From the NCBI GenBank assembly GCA_900752115.1, contig CAADUC010000107.1:17016-81015 (forward strand): a DNA stretch of 64,000 bases, written 5' to 3'. Under the pieces are notes generated by a model. It had not been told where the DNA came from and made no database searches. It saw only the letters and a list, made by a program, of their open reading frames with translations. Each line of letters starts with the position of its first letter. The stretch's first letter is position 1. Source of the DNA: Clostridia bacterium. Its GTDB lineage: Bacteria; Bacillota; Clostridia; Oscillospirales; Acutalibacteraceae. Position numbers and translations under genes: made by a program. This document shows, piece by piece, positions 1 through 8,433 of this stretch.

Positions 1-110
1 ATCGCAGCGGAAGCGGAAACGGTGGGAGGCTCTGCCGCTGCCGAAACCGGAACACAGGCCCACAGCACCAAAAAAGCCGCCGCACAGGAGCAAATCGCTT
101 GTTTGAACAT
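1..110 (-). CDS. D-alanyl-D-alanine carboxypeptidase, N-terminal fragment (runs off the left edge)
   Basis: Only the first 36 codons lie in the window. The start is ATG at 110, six bases after AGGTGA. The peptide begins MFKQAICSCAAAFLVLW and continues to an A-A-A-E-P-P signal-peptidase-like site, so it is a Sec signal peptide. The last visible residues, PPTVSASAA, match the place where family S11 penicillin-binding proteins read 'SA-A-ILMDA' at the start of the mature domain. The gene follows gerW on the same strand, a common neighbourhood for a sporulation-associated DacB/DacF-type enzyme. The catalytic SxxK, SxN and KTG motifs would lie outside the window, so the call rests on signal peptide, short motif and context. 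Confidence 0.6.
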   Translation of the reverse strand, partial: MFKQAICSCAAAFLVLWACVPVSAAAEPPTVSASAA

Positions 111-168
111 ATTCCATCACCTGCCGTTCCATTTCTATGCGGCAAAACGGCAGATTATCCTTCTGTTT

Positions 169-597
169 TCAGACCTGAGGATCCTCCTGCATTGCGGCCT
201 CTCTTTGCTCTTCTCTTTTCTTTTCCTTTCGGGAATTCATAAACTCATTGATCTTGTCAGCCACCTCCGGGATCATGCCGATCACACGATCCGCAGAGCT
301 GTTATACGGATCGATCTGAAGCAGCCGGACATTTCCCCCGCTGATCGTCAGAAACGCAAGAGGCGTCACGGTAACACCGGCGCCGGCTCCCCCTCCGAAA
401 TAATTTTTTTCCGCATGCGTTTTGGAAGGAAGATCAGAGCCTCCCGACGCAAAACCATAACTGATCTTGGAAATCGGAATGATAACAGTCCCGTCCGGCG
501 TTGTTACGGGATCCCCCATCACCGTATTGACGTCCACCATCTGGCGGATTTTGTCCAGCGTGGTGCCCATCATACCTTCAATCGGATGCTCGCTCAT
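169..597 (-). CDS. ytfJ: GerW/YtfJ family sporulation protein
   Basis: 142 residues, usual length for the GerW (YtfJ) family. In Bacillus a YtfJ protein of the spore inner membrane is needed for normal germination with alanine; the biochemical role is unknown. Visible hallmarks are the N-terminal HPIEGMMGTTLDKIRQMVDVNTVMGDP, a glycine-rich GGGAGAGVTVTPLAFL stretch near residues 68-84, and a charged Lys/Glu tail (residues 118-142). ATG at 597 has AGAAGGG upstream. It lies 18 bases after the DUF2953 gene and 58 bases before the carboxypeptidase fragment, so it is probably the penultimate gene of the M50-scpAB operon. Its presence supports a spore-forming host. Confidence 0.93.
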   Translation of the reverse strand: MSEHPIEGMMGTTLDKIRQMVDVNTVMGDPVTTPDGTVIIPISKISYGFASGGSDLPSKTHAEKNYFGGGAGAGVTVTPLAFLTISGGNVRLLQIDPYNSSADRVIGMIPEVADKINEFMNSRKEKKREEQREAAMQEDPQV

Positions 598-615
598 TTC
601 TATACAGCCCTTCTT

Positions 616-1278
616 TCAAGTTGATTTCGCCCCGGAGGGATTCTCCTTCGTCCCCTTTTCCGGCGGACCGCTCTGAAACTTCTGCCAAAGCTTTGCCGCG
701 CGGATCAGAGCGCTGACTCCCTCCTGAAGGATATAAAACAGGGAAACCCATGCCCGAAAACGGAAACGGGCTTCCGTCTTGGAACGCTGAAAATCGGGAA
801 CAACGCTCACGCCGAACCGACGGCAATCACAGGCCTGCATAAAAGCGCCTGCAGCCGTATAAACCGATCCGCAGACCTTTCCATAGAGAACGGCCGTCTC
901 CGCAGCGTCCTCGGCAGCGACGAGGAGAAACAGATCAAAAAGGGAAATATGCACATGGGAGAAAAAGCGCTTCAGAACGGAAACGGCAAGTGACGCAGCT
1001 TCCGAAAGAAGCTCCACAAGGCTGCTTACTCCCTTTTTCTTCAGTATTTCCCGAATTTTGTTTTTTGTTTCCTCCGTCTGCTCCGCCTGCGCTTTTTTCT
1101 TTTCCTGTTTTTGGCCGCCGGCAGCTTTTTTTTTCTTTTCCTGCTGCGGCAGCACGCGAATACGGAAAAAAAGATACCGTACCGTCACCGAAAGTTCTTC
1201 CTCGTATTCGCCGCTTACCGTTACAGGACAGGCGAGGAGCAGGGCAATAATCAACACAATCGCACCTGCAATCAGCAA
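616..1278 (-). CDS. DUF2953 domain protein, membrane anchored
   Basis: 220 residues. One hydrophobic segment at the very N-terminus (about residues 1-17) is followed by a basic, Lys/Gln/Glu-rich linker (about 45-80) and a hydrophobic-amphipathic C-terminal half. This layout and the position directly before ytfJ match the DUF2953 family, which is almost always beside ytfJ in spore formers; it has no assigned biochemical function, and a sporulation role is inferred only from co-occurrence. The start is TTG at 1278, eight bases after GGAGGGG; no better start is in frame. The C-terminal tail is Lys/Gly/Pro rich. Confidence 0.85.
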   Translation of the reverse strand: MLIAGAIVLIIALLLACPVTVSGEYEEELSVTVRYLFFRIRVLPQQEKKKKAAGGQKQEKKKAQAEQTEETKNKIREILKKKGVSSLVELLSEAASLAVSVLKRFFSHVHISLFDLFLLVAAEDAAETAVLYGKVCGSVYTAAGAFMQACDCRRFGVSVVPDFQRSKTEARFRFRAWVSLFYILQEGVSALIRAAKLWQKFQSGPPEKGTKENPSGAKST

Positions 1279-1299
1279 GCGGATCCCCTCCCCTCTCCT

Positions 1300-1848
1300 T
1301 TATCCTTGCACTTCTTCCTTTTCCCCGTTGTCCTCCGACTCGTTCGGCAGCGGAGGAAGCTCCTCCAGGGAAGAGATATGCAGACATCTCAAGAAGTTTT
1401 CCGTGGTTCCGTAAAGAAGAGGACGGCCGGGAAGTTCCAGGCGTCCGCGTTCTTCAATCAGCCCTTTGGCCGAAAGCGTCGCCATAACTCCGCCGCAATC
1501 AACGCCGCGAACCTGATCAACAAATGCCTTCGTTACCGGCTGATTGTATGCCACCACAGCCAAAACCTCCATGGCAGCCTGAGAAAGAGGAGTGTTTCTC
1601 CGCAATTCCAGAGCACTGCGCACCTGATCGGCAAACTGTGCGCTGCTGCACATCTGGTAGCTGTCCTCCATTTTCAGAATGGTAATGCCGCTTCTGGGCT
1701 TATTGTATCGGTCCATCAAAAGCTGCATCAGCTTTCTGACGGTATTCCTGTCAAGCGACAGCGCTTCGCACAGCCGGCTTTCCGGCACAGGCTCGCCGCT
1801 TGCAAACAAAATGGCTTCTATTGCTCCCTGGAGCTTTCGGATCTCCAT
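1300..1848 (-). CDS. scpB: segregation and condensation protein B
   Basis: 182 residues, normal for ScpB, the winged-helix kite subunit that binds the ScpA kleisin and with it closes the SMC ring that compacts and segregates the chromosome. The start EIRKLQGAIEAILFASGEPV, the central LSQAAMEVLAVVAYNQPVTK helix-turn-helix segment and IEERGRLELPGRPLLYGTT are typical. Its ATG (1848) lies 31 bases inside the end of scpA, so the two are translationally coupled. The C-terminus is acidic (SLEELPPLPNESEDNGEKEE), also usual for the family. Confidence 0.96.
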   Translation of the reverse strand: MEIRKLQGAIEAILFASGEPVPESRLCEALSLDRNTVRKLMQLLMDRYNKPRSGITILKMEDSYQMCSSAQFADQVRSALELRRNTPLSQAAMEVLAVVAYNQPVTKAFVDQVRGVDCGGVMATLSAKGLIEERGRLELPGRPLLYGTTENFLRCLHISSLEELPPLPNESEDNGEKEEVQG

Positions 1849-2555
1849 TCTTCTCTCGTTCCTCTCATCTGGATCATCTCATGGCCAAGCGTTCCTTCGA
1901 TCTGCACCCGATGTGCCTTCACAAGCTCCAGCACGGCCAAAAAAGTGGCCACTTGTTCCGAACGCTCCGTTTTCCCCTCAAACAGGCTGTAATAAGACAG
2001 CCGATCGCCCTTCCACAGCTTGCGCAGAACAGAAACAATCTGCGAGGAAACCGAAACAATGCGATGCGCCACAATCTCCGCAAATGCGCCCGGCGTAGGA
2101 AGTACCCGGCGTTTTCCTCGTCCGGTGGCATTGAAATATGCTGTCAGAAGCTCATTGGGATCGTGGCTGCGGTGATATGTTTTGTCCGGCTCCAGTTCTT
2201 CGGGAGCGCGAACGAAACAATCGAACGACAGCTGTTCCGCAAGAAGTCCGGCCATTCTTTTGCACTCCTGATATTCCAGCAGCCGGCCCACAAGCTCCTG
2301 CCGGGACTCCTCGGCCTCCTCGTGCTTCGGCAGCAGAAAGGCGGATTTCATTTCAATGAGACGAGCCGCCATCTCCAGGAATTCGCTGGAAACATCCATA
2401 TTCTGTTCCCGCATGGCATCCACCTGCGCCACATACTGATCCACAATACTCAAAATGGAAATATCGCAAATGTTCAGCTTATTTTTAGCAAGAAGCTGCA
2501 GCAGCAGATCCAGCGGACCGTCAAACGTGCCGATGTGATAGGATAATGCGTCCAA
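1818..2555 (-). CDS. scpA: segregation and condensation protein A
   Basis: 245 residues, normal for ScpA, the kleisin that bridges the two SMC heads. N-terminal residues YHIGTFDGPLDLLLQLL and NICDISILSIVDQYV and the C-terminal winged helix (SVLRKLWKGDRLSYYSLFEG) are diagnostic. The start is TTG at 2555, seven bases after GAAGGAGGGG; a TTG here is unusual for a core gene, but no in-frame ATG precedes the conserved residues. It is followed by scpB with a 31-base overlap and preceded by the M50 protease (12 bases). Confidence 0.96.
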   Translation of the reverse strand: MDALSYHIGTFDGPLDLLLQLLAKNKLNICDISILSIVDQYVAQVDAMREQNMDVSSEFLEMAARLIEMKSAFLLPKHEEAEESRQELVGRLLEYQECKRMAGLLAEQLSFDCFVRAPEELEPDKTYHRSHDPNELLTAYFNATGRGKRRVLPTPGAFAEIVAHRIVSVSSQIVSVLRKLWKGDRLSYYSLFEGKTERSEQVATFLAVLELVKAHRVQIEGTLGHEMIQMRGTREEWRSESSREQ

Positions 2556-2567
2556 GAAACCCCTCCT

Positions 2568-3269
2568 TCACAAAAGGCCGAGCGCTTCAAACGGCAGCGA
2601 TGCGAGCCACATCACAGCGTTCCAGAAATGACCGTGCAGGAAGGACAGGACCGGATCCAGCGCACCAATAAATAGAAGGGCAAACAAAATCAGAACGATA
2701 TAGCGCTCATATCGGTAGTACTGATACGCCATCCTGTTCGGCAAAAATGCCGCCACGATACGCGAACCGTCCAAAGGCGGAGCCGGCAGAAGGTTAAACA
2801 CCGCCAGAGAAAGATTGATCGAAATATAATAATAGAAAAAGACATTCAGCACTATCAGAACATTCCCGGGAATCACAGCGGCAAAGCAAAACAAAAGATT
2901 GTAAAGGAACGCACCGACAAAAGCCGCCAGGATGTTGCTGACCGGACCCGCCAGGGCCGTGATAGCCATGTCGCGCTTCGGATTACGAAAATTCATAGGG
3001 TTCACCGGCACAGGTTTAGCCCATCCGATTCCGAAAAGCACGATTCCGAGCGTTCCCATAGGATCCAAACTCGCAAGCGGATTCAGCGTCAAACGTCCAT
3101 ACCGTTTCGCGGTTTGATCCCCCAGTTTATAAGCAACAAGGCCATGTGCGTATTCGTGCAGCGGCAAAATCAGAAAAAGGATAGCCGCCGTGGCAAGCAG
3201 CTGCATCAGAAGGCTCGGCAAATCCACGCCCTGCCCGCGCATGATACTGCGAATTGCATCAATCAGCAT
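2568..3269 (-). CDS. site-2 protease family (M50) membrane metalloprotease
   Basis: 233 residues with several hydrophobic segments. The zinc motif HEYAH (HExxH) sits in a membrane segment near residue 40. The family of short rhomboid-sized M50 proteins also has a second NxxPxxxLDG-type motif, seen here as LLPAPPLDGSRI. Such proteins cut transmembrane segments; the substrate is unknown. The reading frame extends upstream to 3392, but the start at ATG 3269 is preferred: GGAAGGG lies about nine bases upstream and the extension (Cys/Arg/His rich) looks non-coding. It is the first gene of the run M50-scpA-scpB-DUF2953-ytfJ. Confidence 0.9.
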   Translation of the reverse strand: MLIDAIRSIMRGQGVDLPSLLMQLLATAAILFLILPLHEYAHGLVAYKLGDQTAKRYGRLTLNPLASLDPMGTLGIVLFGIGWAKPVPVNPMNFRNPKRDMAITALAGPVSNILAAFVGAFLYNLLFCFAAVIPGNVLIVLNVFFYYYISINLSLAVFNLLPAPPLDGSRIVAAFLPNRMAYQYYRYERYIVLILFALLFIGALDPVLSFLHGHFWNAVMWLASLPFEALGLL

Positions 3270-3469
3270 ACAAACAACCCTTCCGCCTGGATGGCAAAAT
3301 TTTTCCCTGCATTTTCCGAAATTATGCATGGAAAGCGCCTGTGAGCAACATGGGCAAAGAGATCTCAGCGTTTTTCGGTCGAAACCACACATTCTTTGTA
3401 TCTCTCAACCATGATTCCCGGCAGAAACAACACGTTTCAGCACGTTGATTTCTGCTCCAAGTCCTATTT

Positions 3470-3498
3470 ATTATAATATAGACAGGATCCAAAAACAA
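3470..3498 (-). promoter_or_regulatory. sigma-A promoter for the M50-scpAB-ytfJ operon
   Basis: On the minus strand TTGTTT (3498-3493), 17 bases, then a perfect TATAAT (3475-3470). The 5' leader would be about 195 bases before ATG 3269. Confidence 0.6.
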
Positions 3499-3570
3499 GA
3501 GATTTCCTGGATTCCATCCCCATTTGACTCTCCTTTGAGAAAGAAAGCTGTAAAAAAATCAAAAAAGGGC

Positions 3571-3599
3571 TTGCTTTTCTTCATAAAACCTGATAGAAT
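3571..3599 (+). promoter_or_regulatory. sigma-A promoter for rpmB
   Basis: TTGCTT (3571-3576), 17-base spacer, TAGAAT (3594-3599). Transcription would begin about 35 bases before the rpmB ribosome site AAAGGAGGTG. Confidence 0.75.
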
Positions 3600-3645
3600 A
3601 CGAATGTTGTAATCCTATGATATCGTCCTCAAAGGAGGTGCAGAC

Positions 3646-3834
3646 ATGGCAAAGTGTGAAATTTGTGGCAAGGATGTTGCTTTTGGCATTCAGGTGTCCC
3701 ATTCCCATAGACGGACGAACAGAACCTGGAAGCCGAACATTCGGCGCGTCAAGGCGATCGTGAACGGCAGCCCGAAGCGCGTTTACGCCTGCACCCGCTG
3801 CTTGCGTTCCGGCAAGGTTACCCGTGCTGTCTGA
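3646..3834 (+). CDS. rpmB: 50S ribosomal protein bL28
   Basis: 62 residues, full length. MAKCEICGKDVAFGIQVSHS and the second pair CTRC make a zinc-binding C+ form with two CxxC pairs. AAAGGAGGTGCAGAC precedes the ATG. It stands alone between a promoter at 3571 and a terminator at 3856, on the opposite strand to all its neighbours. Confidence 0.98.
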   Translation: MAKCEICGKDVAFGIQVSHSHRRTNRTWKPNIRRVKAIVNGSPKRVYACTRCLRSGKVTRAV

Positions 3835-3855
3835 TCGAGACAACCGAAGAATTAC

Positions 3856-3885
3856 AGGATCTTCGCTTGCGGAGATCCTTTTTTC
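3856..3885 (+). terminator. rho-independent terminator of rpmB
   Basis: Stem AGGATCT (3856-3862) with AGATCCT (3873-3879), GC-rich inner part, then a run of six or more T. Confidence 0.85.
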
Positions 3886-4045
3886 TTTTTCTTCAAAACA
3901 TTTCTCCCTCTTTTCGGCCGTTCTTGTCTGAGCAGCGCATTCTCCGACCGGAAAAACAGATATATATTTCTGAAACTTCAGATTCCCCCTGACAAGAGCA
4001 TTCTCCGGCATTGCACAGTTTTCCGAAAAGAGGATGACGGTGGTC

Positions 4046-4090
4046 AAAAAAAGGACGAACCCACAGCAACGTGCGGTTTCGTCCTTTTTT
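4046..4090 (-). terminator. terminator of plsY (could act on both strands)
   Basis: Near-perfect 14-base arms AAAAAAGGACGAAC (4046-4059) and TTTCGTCCTTTTTT (4077-4090). It starts 15 bases after the plsY stop. Read on either strand it ends in six T, so it also shields the 3' side of rpmB. Confidence 0.85.
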
Positions 4091-4104
4091 ATGCTCAGGC
4101 CTTG

Positions 4105-4827
4105 TCAGCCTTTCTTTTTCACCGTGATTTTTTTCTCCTCGCCCGCACGCAGACGCTGAATGTTTGCACGGTGCTTGTATACGAGAATGGAAGCTTGCAG
4201 CGCAGCAATTACTACACTGAATATAACGTAGAACAAAGTCGTGGAGCCTGCAGCTGAGCTTTGATGTATGTAATCATACGTATTGAGGATCAGGGTGAAA
4301 ATCGGGAAGGAAGAACCGGCACAGATGGACGCCAAGGACACAATTTTACTGCATAGAAACACGATGATAAAAACGATAATTACCAACACAAAGGCGCGCC
4401 AATCTATCAAAGCAATAATGGCCCAGCTTGTGAGAACGCCTTTTCCCCCTTTAAAGCCAAAGAAGATGGGGAAAATGTGGCCGATAGCACAGCAGAAGCC
4501 GGCAATATAAGCGCCATACTGCACCAACTCTCCGGCACCGACCCCTTCGATGGTGGTGAATGTAGTCATCCATGTGAAGAGCAGACGGCCAATGAAAACC
4601 GCCAGAATTCCCTTTGCGAAGTCAAAGATGAAGGTAAATATCGCCGCCTTGGCGCCAACGGAACGCAGCACATTCGTTGTACCGGCGTTGCCGCTTCCCA
4701 TGGATCGGATATCCTGCCTGTGGGCAAAAAGCTTCGTGAAAAGGATGGAAAAGCTGATGCTTCCCAGGAGATACGCAATTACTCCAGCCAGAAGTCCAAC
4801 CAACAGAATGTTCAACAAACCAAACAC
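4105..4827 (-). CDS. plsY: acyl-phosphate:glycerol-3-phosphate acyltransferase
   Basis: 240 residues. PlsY moves an acyl group from acyl-phosphate to glycerol-3-phosphate, the first step of phospholipid synthesis, in the membrane. The three family motifs are visible: GSISFSILFTKLF near residue 22, SMGSGNAGTTNVLR near residue 42, and GHIFPIFFGFKGGKGV near residue 115. Several hydrophobic segments alternate with these loops. The start is GTG at 4827 with AAGAAGGG just upstream. It is 21 bases after der, so the two are probably cotranscribed. The protein is slightly longer than the usual 200-215 residues, with a basic C-terminal tail. Confidence 0.96.
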   Translation of the reverse strand: MFGLLNILLVGLLAGVIAYLLGSISFSILFTKLFAHRQDIRSMGSGNAGTTNVLRSVGAKAAIFTFIFDFAKGILAVFIGRLLFTWMTTFTTIEGVGAGELVQYGAYIAGFCCAIGHIFPIFFGFKGGKGVLTSWAIIALIDWRAFVLVIIVFIIVFLCSKIVSLASICAGSSFPIFTLILNTYDYIHQSSAAGSTTLFYVIFSVVIAALQASILVYKHRANIQRLRAGEEKKITVKKKG

Positions 4828-4848
4828 CCAGCCCTTCTTTTTGAAAAT

Positions 4849-6180
4849 TTACTTCGTTTTCTCCCCACGCTCACGAATGATAAAGCGAATGGGGGTCCCT
4901 TCCATACCAAAGGTTTCGCGAATTCTGTTTTCCAGATATCGCTGATAAGAGAAATGAAACAGCTCTTCGGAATTGACGAAAAATACAAACGTCGGAGGAC
5001 GTACCGAAGCCTGCGTCATGTAGTAAATTTTCAGACGTCGCCCTTTATCGGTGGGGGGCTGAACACGCGCTGTTGCCTGTGCCAAAACATCGTTCAGCAT
5101 ACCCGTCGAAATTCTCATAGAGTTGGAGTTTGCCACGTGCTTGATCAGTTCAAACAGCCGATCCACACGCTGTCCTGTTTTAACGGAAATAAAAACAATC
5201 GGCGCATATGGCATAAAGGAAAAATCGTTCTCGAGCTTTTTGCGGTATTCCTGCATGGTCTTGTCGTCCTTGGCAACGGCATCCCATTTGTTGACCGCTA
5301 TCACGCAGCCCTTCCCCGCCTCATGCGCCAGGCCTGCTACTTTGGAATCCTGATCGGTGAAGCCCACCGCGGCGTCAATCATAATAACACAGACGTCGGA
5401 ACGATCGATCGCCATCTGTGCCCGCAGAACACTGTAATGTTCAATCGAATCTTCCACCTTGCTCTTGCGCCTTAAACCCGCCGTGTCAATGAAGGTAAAT
5501 TTCCCGAAGCGGTTCTCAATCGACGTATCAATTGCATCGCGTGTCGTACCGGCAACATCTGAAACGATGCAGCGCTCCTCCCCGGAAATATAGTTGATCA
5601 AAGAGCTTTTGCCCACGTTCGGCTTTCCAATCACCGCTACGCGGATCTCCTCGCCCTCAATCTCCTCACCTTCCTCCTCAGGAGGAAAATACTCAAACAC
5701 CCGATCGAGAAGATCGCCTGTTCCATGGCCATGCACGGAAGAAACCGCAACCGGATCACCCAAACCGAGATTATAAAATTCGTAAAACTCCGCAGGAGGC
5801 TCTCCCACGGTATCGCATTTATTCACGCAAAGTACAATAGGCCGTCCGCTTCGCTGCAGCATCGCGGCAATTTCCCGATCCGTAGCGACAACGCCGGTAC
5901 GCAAGTCGGTTACCAGCACGATCACATCGGCAGCGTCAATTGCCAGCTGTGCCTGAGTGCGCATCTGCGCGAGGATCACATCATTGGTTTTCGGCTCAAT
6001 ACCGCCCGTATCCACAAGAGAAAAGCGGCGGTTTCTCCACTCGCTTTCACCGTAAATCCGATCCCTTGTAACACCCGGCGTATCATCGACAATGGAGAGG
6101 CGTGTGCCAACCAGCTTATTGAAAAGAGTCGACTTGCCGACGTTGGGGCGGCCAACAATTGCGACAATAGGTTTTGCCAT
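4849..6180 (-). CDS. der: ribosome biogenesis GTPase Der (EngA)
   Basis: 443 residues with two tandem GTPase domains and a C-terminal KH-like domain. First P-loop GRPNVGKST with NKCD; second GKPNVGKSS with DTAGLR and NKWD. The C-terminal part ends MEGTPIRFIIRERGEKTK. Der is needed for 50S subunit assembly. ATG at 6180 follows AAGGAAG. It lies 15 bases after the DUF512 gene and 21 before plsY; the order DUF512-der-plsY is conserved in Clostridia. Confidence 0.98.
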   Translation of the reverse strand: MAKPIVAIVGRPNVGKSTLFNKLVGTRLSIVDDTPGVTRDRIYGESEWRNRRFSLVDTGGIEPKTNDVILAQMRTQAQLAIDAADVIVLVTDLRTGVVATDREIAAMLQRSGRPIVLCVNKCDTVGEPPAEFYEFYNLGLGDPVAVSSVHGHGTGDLLDRVFEYFPPEEEGEEIEGEEIRVAVIGKPNVGKSSLINYISGEERCIVSDVAGTTRDAIDTSIENRFGKFTFIDTAGLRRKSKVEDSIEHYSVLRAQMAIDRSDVCVIMIDAAVGFTDQDSKVAGLAHEAGKGCVIAVNKWDAVAKDDKTMQEYRKKLENDFSFMPYAPIVFISVKTGQRVDRLFELIKHVANSNSMRISTGMLNDVLAQATARVQPPTDKGRRLKIYYMTQASVRPPTFVFFVNSEELFHFSYQRYLENRIRETFGMEGTPIRFIIRERGEKTK

Positions 6181-6195
6181 TCCCGTTCACTTCCT

Positions 6196-7497
6196 TTATG
6201 CAATGATCAATCGGAGCAGCTCACCGCCATCGTCAGGAACAACGACAATCGGAACACCAAGGCGCCGCTCAAGGTCGGCGAGAGAGACGTCGTCCAGGAA
6301 AACATCCCCTTCGTGCCTCAGCATGGTAGAGGGTAAAAACAGCCGCTCGCCGAGCGGTATCCCCTCCAGCTGCCTGAGAATATCCTGCCCCGTTACAAGG
6401 CCCGCTACATTGATGCTTTCACCAAAAAACTCATTTCGAATTGCACGAACCCTGCATGTTAAATTATGGCATTTTCTTCGCAGTCCGTCAAGAATCTCAT
6501 CCAAAAACGGAGCAAAAGAAACACCGGTAATCAACGTACAAGACCTCTCTCTGTCATCACCGGGAAAATCCTCAAGGGCAAACTCAAATTCCTCACGGAA
6601 ATTCGCGATCAATCCTACCCCATTTTCAAGCTGGTCGAAGGCTCCGTAAAAAGCAGCTTCGGGAATAGGGAGACCGGCCTTGAGATAAAACTCATCCGCT
6701 GCGTAGCAAACACGCTCCCCGCAGCGTTCCACCATGGTATTTCCCCAGCGTTCGGCCGCGCGGACCACCTCAAGAGCTGTTTCCCGGGAGTACGGTGTCA
6801 AAGGCGTCAGTTTTTCGCGAAAACGCGTCACACCAAGCGGAACAAGAGCCACACTCTGTACCGCCGGATAAAGCGGCAGCAAGTCTCCCAGTGTGCACTC
6901 CAGCTCTTCCCCATCATTCCAACCATGACAGAGCACCAGCTGGCAATTCAAACGAATTCCTGCTTCGGCAAACTGATACAAATATCGCAGGGAATCTCCT
7001 GCAAAACGGTTGCCCATCATCCGGCAGCGCAGCTCCGGATTTGTCGTATGCACGGAAATATTAATCGGGCTAATCCGCATCTTCACGATGCGATCCGCTT
7101 CGCGCTGACTGAGATTGGTCAATGTAATATAGTTCCCGAACAGAAAGGAAAGCCTGGAATCATCATCTTTGAAATAAAGACTCTCCCTCATTCCGTCAGG
7201 CAGCTGATCAATAAAACAGAACACACACCGGTTACAGCAGGAACGCTGACGATCCATCAAATAGGTTTCAAATTCCAGCCCGATAGACTCATACTGCCCC
7301 TTGCGCAGCTTCACTTCCCGGGCAATGCCCTCGCTGCTGCGCAGAGAAAGAACGACCTCCTTCTCCGTTTCATAGAAACGATAGTCAAGAATATCGCATA
7401 TTTCATTGCCGTTTATGGCACAAAGCGTCTCCCCGGGCAGAATACCGGCATGAGCGGCAGGACTGTCCTCGTGAACGGAAAAAATAGTGACAGGCAC
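6196..7497 (-). CDS. DUF512 family protein: PDZ domain plus radical-SAM-like cysteine motif
   Basis: 433 residues. An N-terminal PDZ-like domain (SPAAHAGILPGETLCAING, about residues 10-60) precedes the cluster-binding segment CNRCVFCFIDQLP near residue 90 and a TIM-barrel-like body with NISVHTTNPELR. The family (DUF512) is conserved upstream of der in Clostridia; the reaction is not known. The frame is open from an ATG at 7536, but a GTG at 7497 has GGAAGGGGAG seven bases upstream whereas the ATG has no ribosome site, so the GTG is chosen. The rpmF terminator lies between the two candidate regions, so this gene probably has its own promoter or relies on read-through. Confidence 0.88.
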   Translation of the reverse strand: MPVTIFSVHEDSPAAHAGILPGETLCAINGNEICDILDYRFYETEKEVVLSLRSSEGIAREVKLRKGQYESIGLEFETYLMDRQRSCCNRCVFCFIDQLPDGMRESLYFKDDDSRLSFLFGNYITLTNLSQREADRIVKMRISPINISVHTTNPELRCRMMGNRFAGDSLRYLYQFAEAGIRLNCQLVLCHGWNDGEELECTLGDLLPLYPAVQSVALVPLGVTRFREKLTPLTPYSRETALEVVRAAERWGNTMVERCGERVCYAADEFYLKAGLPIPEAAFYGAFDQLENGVGLIANFREEFEFALEDFPGDDRERSCTLITGVSFAPFLDEILDGLRRKCHNLTCRVRAIRNEFFGESINVAGLVTGQDILRQLEGIPLGERLFLPSTMLRHEGDVFLDDVSLADLERRLGVPIVVVPDDGGELLRLIIA

Positions 7498-7542
7498 GTT
7501 TTGTCTCCCCTTCCTGCTGACATGGGAAAGATACATCCGGAC

Positions 7543-7571
7543 AAAAAAATAGAGAAGGATCTCTCCTTCTC
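7543..7571 (-). terminator. terminator of rpmF
   Basis: Perfect 8-base arms GAGAAGGA (7552-7559) and TCCTTCTC (7564-7571), loop of four, followed on the minus strand by TATTTTTTT. Confidence 0.9.
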
Positions 7572-7595
7572 CATTTTCCGCAATGAAAAGAAAGC

Positions 7596-7778
7596 TTATG
7601 CTTCCTTCTTAATGACTTCCCTGCCGTTATAGTAGCCGCAAGCGTCGCAGACTCTGTGAGGGGCCTTCAGCTCACCGCACTTCGGGCATCTGGCAAGAGC
7701 CGGAGCGCTCAGCTTCCAGACATTGGAGCGTCTCTTGTTCTGTCTTGCACTGGATGTTTTTCTCTTTGGTACCGCCAT
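7596..7778 (-). CDS. rpmF: 50S ribosomal protein bL32
   Basis: 60 residues, [18 protein letters not shown] with zinc pairs CPKC and CDAC (C+ form). ATG 7778 is chosen over an earlier in-frame codon at 7787 because AAGGAGGTGCTGACG precedes it and bL32 always starts MAVPKR. It follows the DUF177 gene by 26 bases, the standard bacterial pairing. Confidence 0.98.
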   Translation of the reverse strand: MAVPKRKTSSARQNKRRSNVWKLSAPALARCPKCGELKAPHRVCDACGYYNGREVIKKEA

Positions 7779-7804
7779 CGTCAGCACCTCCTTATTATCT
7801 GGAA

Positions 7805-8302
7805 CTAATCTATCAGTTTTTTAAGAACCTCCAGACGAGGATCTACCTGATGCAGATTGCAGCCGCAGGGGCCTTCATTCAAATTCTTTCCGCAGGAGGC
7901 ACAAAGTCCTTTGCAGTCCTCACTGCACAAATACTTGTATGGAAGCTCAAGCAGAATATCCGAACGGAGAAGCTCGTCCAGATCCAGCGTGCGCTCCGGC
8001 CCTATCTGGATAACATCATCGTCTTCCTCTTTCTCCGGAGAATCGGAGAGAATATGCGAAAACTGATAATGATACCGCCGTTTTGTTAAAGCAGTGCACC
8101 TGTCGCACGGCGCTTCATAATCAAAGGCAACCGATGCTGTGAGCTCTACGGATCCATAAGCGCCTTTCTCTATTCCTTCCACCGAAATCGGAGTGACAAA
8201 CGGATAACCGCCGTTAAACTCCGTCTCCGAAAGACTCAATTCACAGGTAAACGGAAGCGTATCTTGCTCCCCGGAAAAAAGGCTTTTTAAATCAAGCAGC
8301 AT
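7805..8302 (-). CDS. DUF177 (YceD-like) protein
   Basis: About 165 residues. The family lies upstream of rpmF in most bacteria and is linked to 23S rRNA accumulation or ribosome assembly in plants and bacteria. Cysteines occur as CDRC (near residue 68) and a cluster [19 protein letters not shown] followed by CGC near residues 130-155, suggesting a bound zinc. Two ATGs lie six bases apart; the second (8302) has better spacing to GAGGT, since the first follows it directly. A consensus promoter is upstream. Confidence 0.92.
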   Translation of the reverse strand: MLLDLKSLFSGEQDTLPFTCELSLSETEFNGGYPFVTPISVEGIEKGAYGSVELTASVAFDYEAPCDRCTALTKRRYHYQFSHILSDSPEKEEDDDVIQIGPERTLDLDELLRSDILLELPYKYLCSEDCKGLCASCGKNLNEGPCGCNLHQVDPRLEVLKKLID

Positions 8303-8329
8303 ATCCATACCTCAGCGCTACATTTAAAC

Positions 8330-8358
8330 ATTATATCGGGTCGGGTGGGGTTTGTCAA
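8330..8358 (-). promoter_or_regulatory. consensus sigma-A promoter for DUF177-rpmF
   Basis: Perfect TTGACA (8358-8353), 17 bases, perfect TATAAT (8335-8330), consistent with strong expression of a ribosomal protein operon. Confidence 0.9.
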
Positions 8359-8382
8359 TAGAGAACTTTACAAAATATTGAA

Positions 8383-8416
8383 CAAAAAGACGCTGCCGGA
8401 GTCAGGCTCCGGCAGC
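8383..8416 (-). terminator. terminator of the small P-loop gene
   Basis: Ten-base perfect arms GCTGCCGGAG and CTCCGGCAGC (8392-8401, 8407-8416), followed on the minus strand by GTCTTTTTG. Confidence 0.9.
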
Positions 8417-8433
8417 AGTCATGGTGTTTTGTC

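Larger units (their letters stand above)
3270..3645. other. intergenic region between M50 gene and rpmB
   Basis: No gene is supported. It holds the two divergent promoters listed separately (3470-3498 minus, 3571-3599 plus). The open frame that runs through part of it upstream of the M50 start has poor composition and no ribosome site. Confidence 0.6.

Noticed and set aside
22-624. Plus-strand open frame of 200 codons at the left edge
   Set aside because: Antisense to ytfJ and the carboxypeptidase fragment.
3559-4047. Minus-strand open frame covering rpmB
   Set aside because: Antisense to the ribosomal protein gene, which has promoter, ribosome site and terminator on the other strand.
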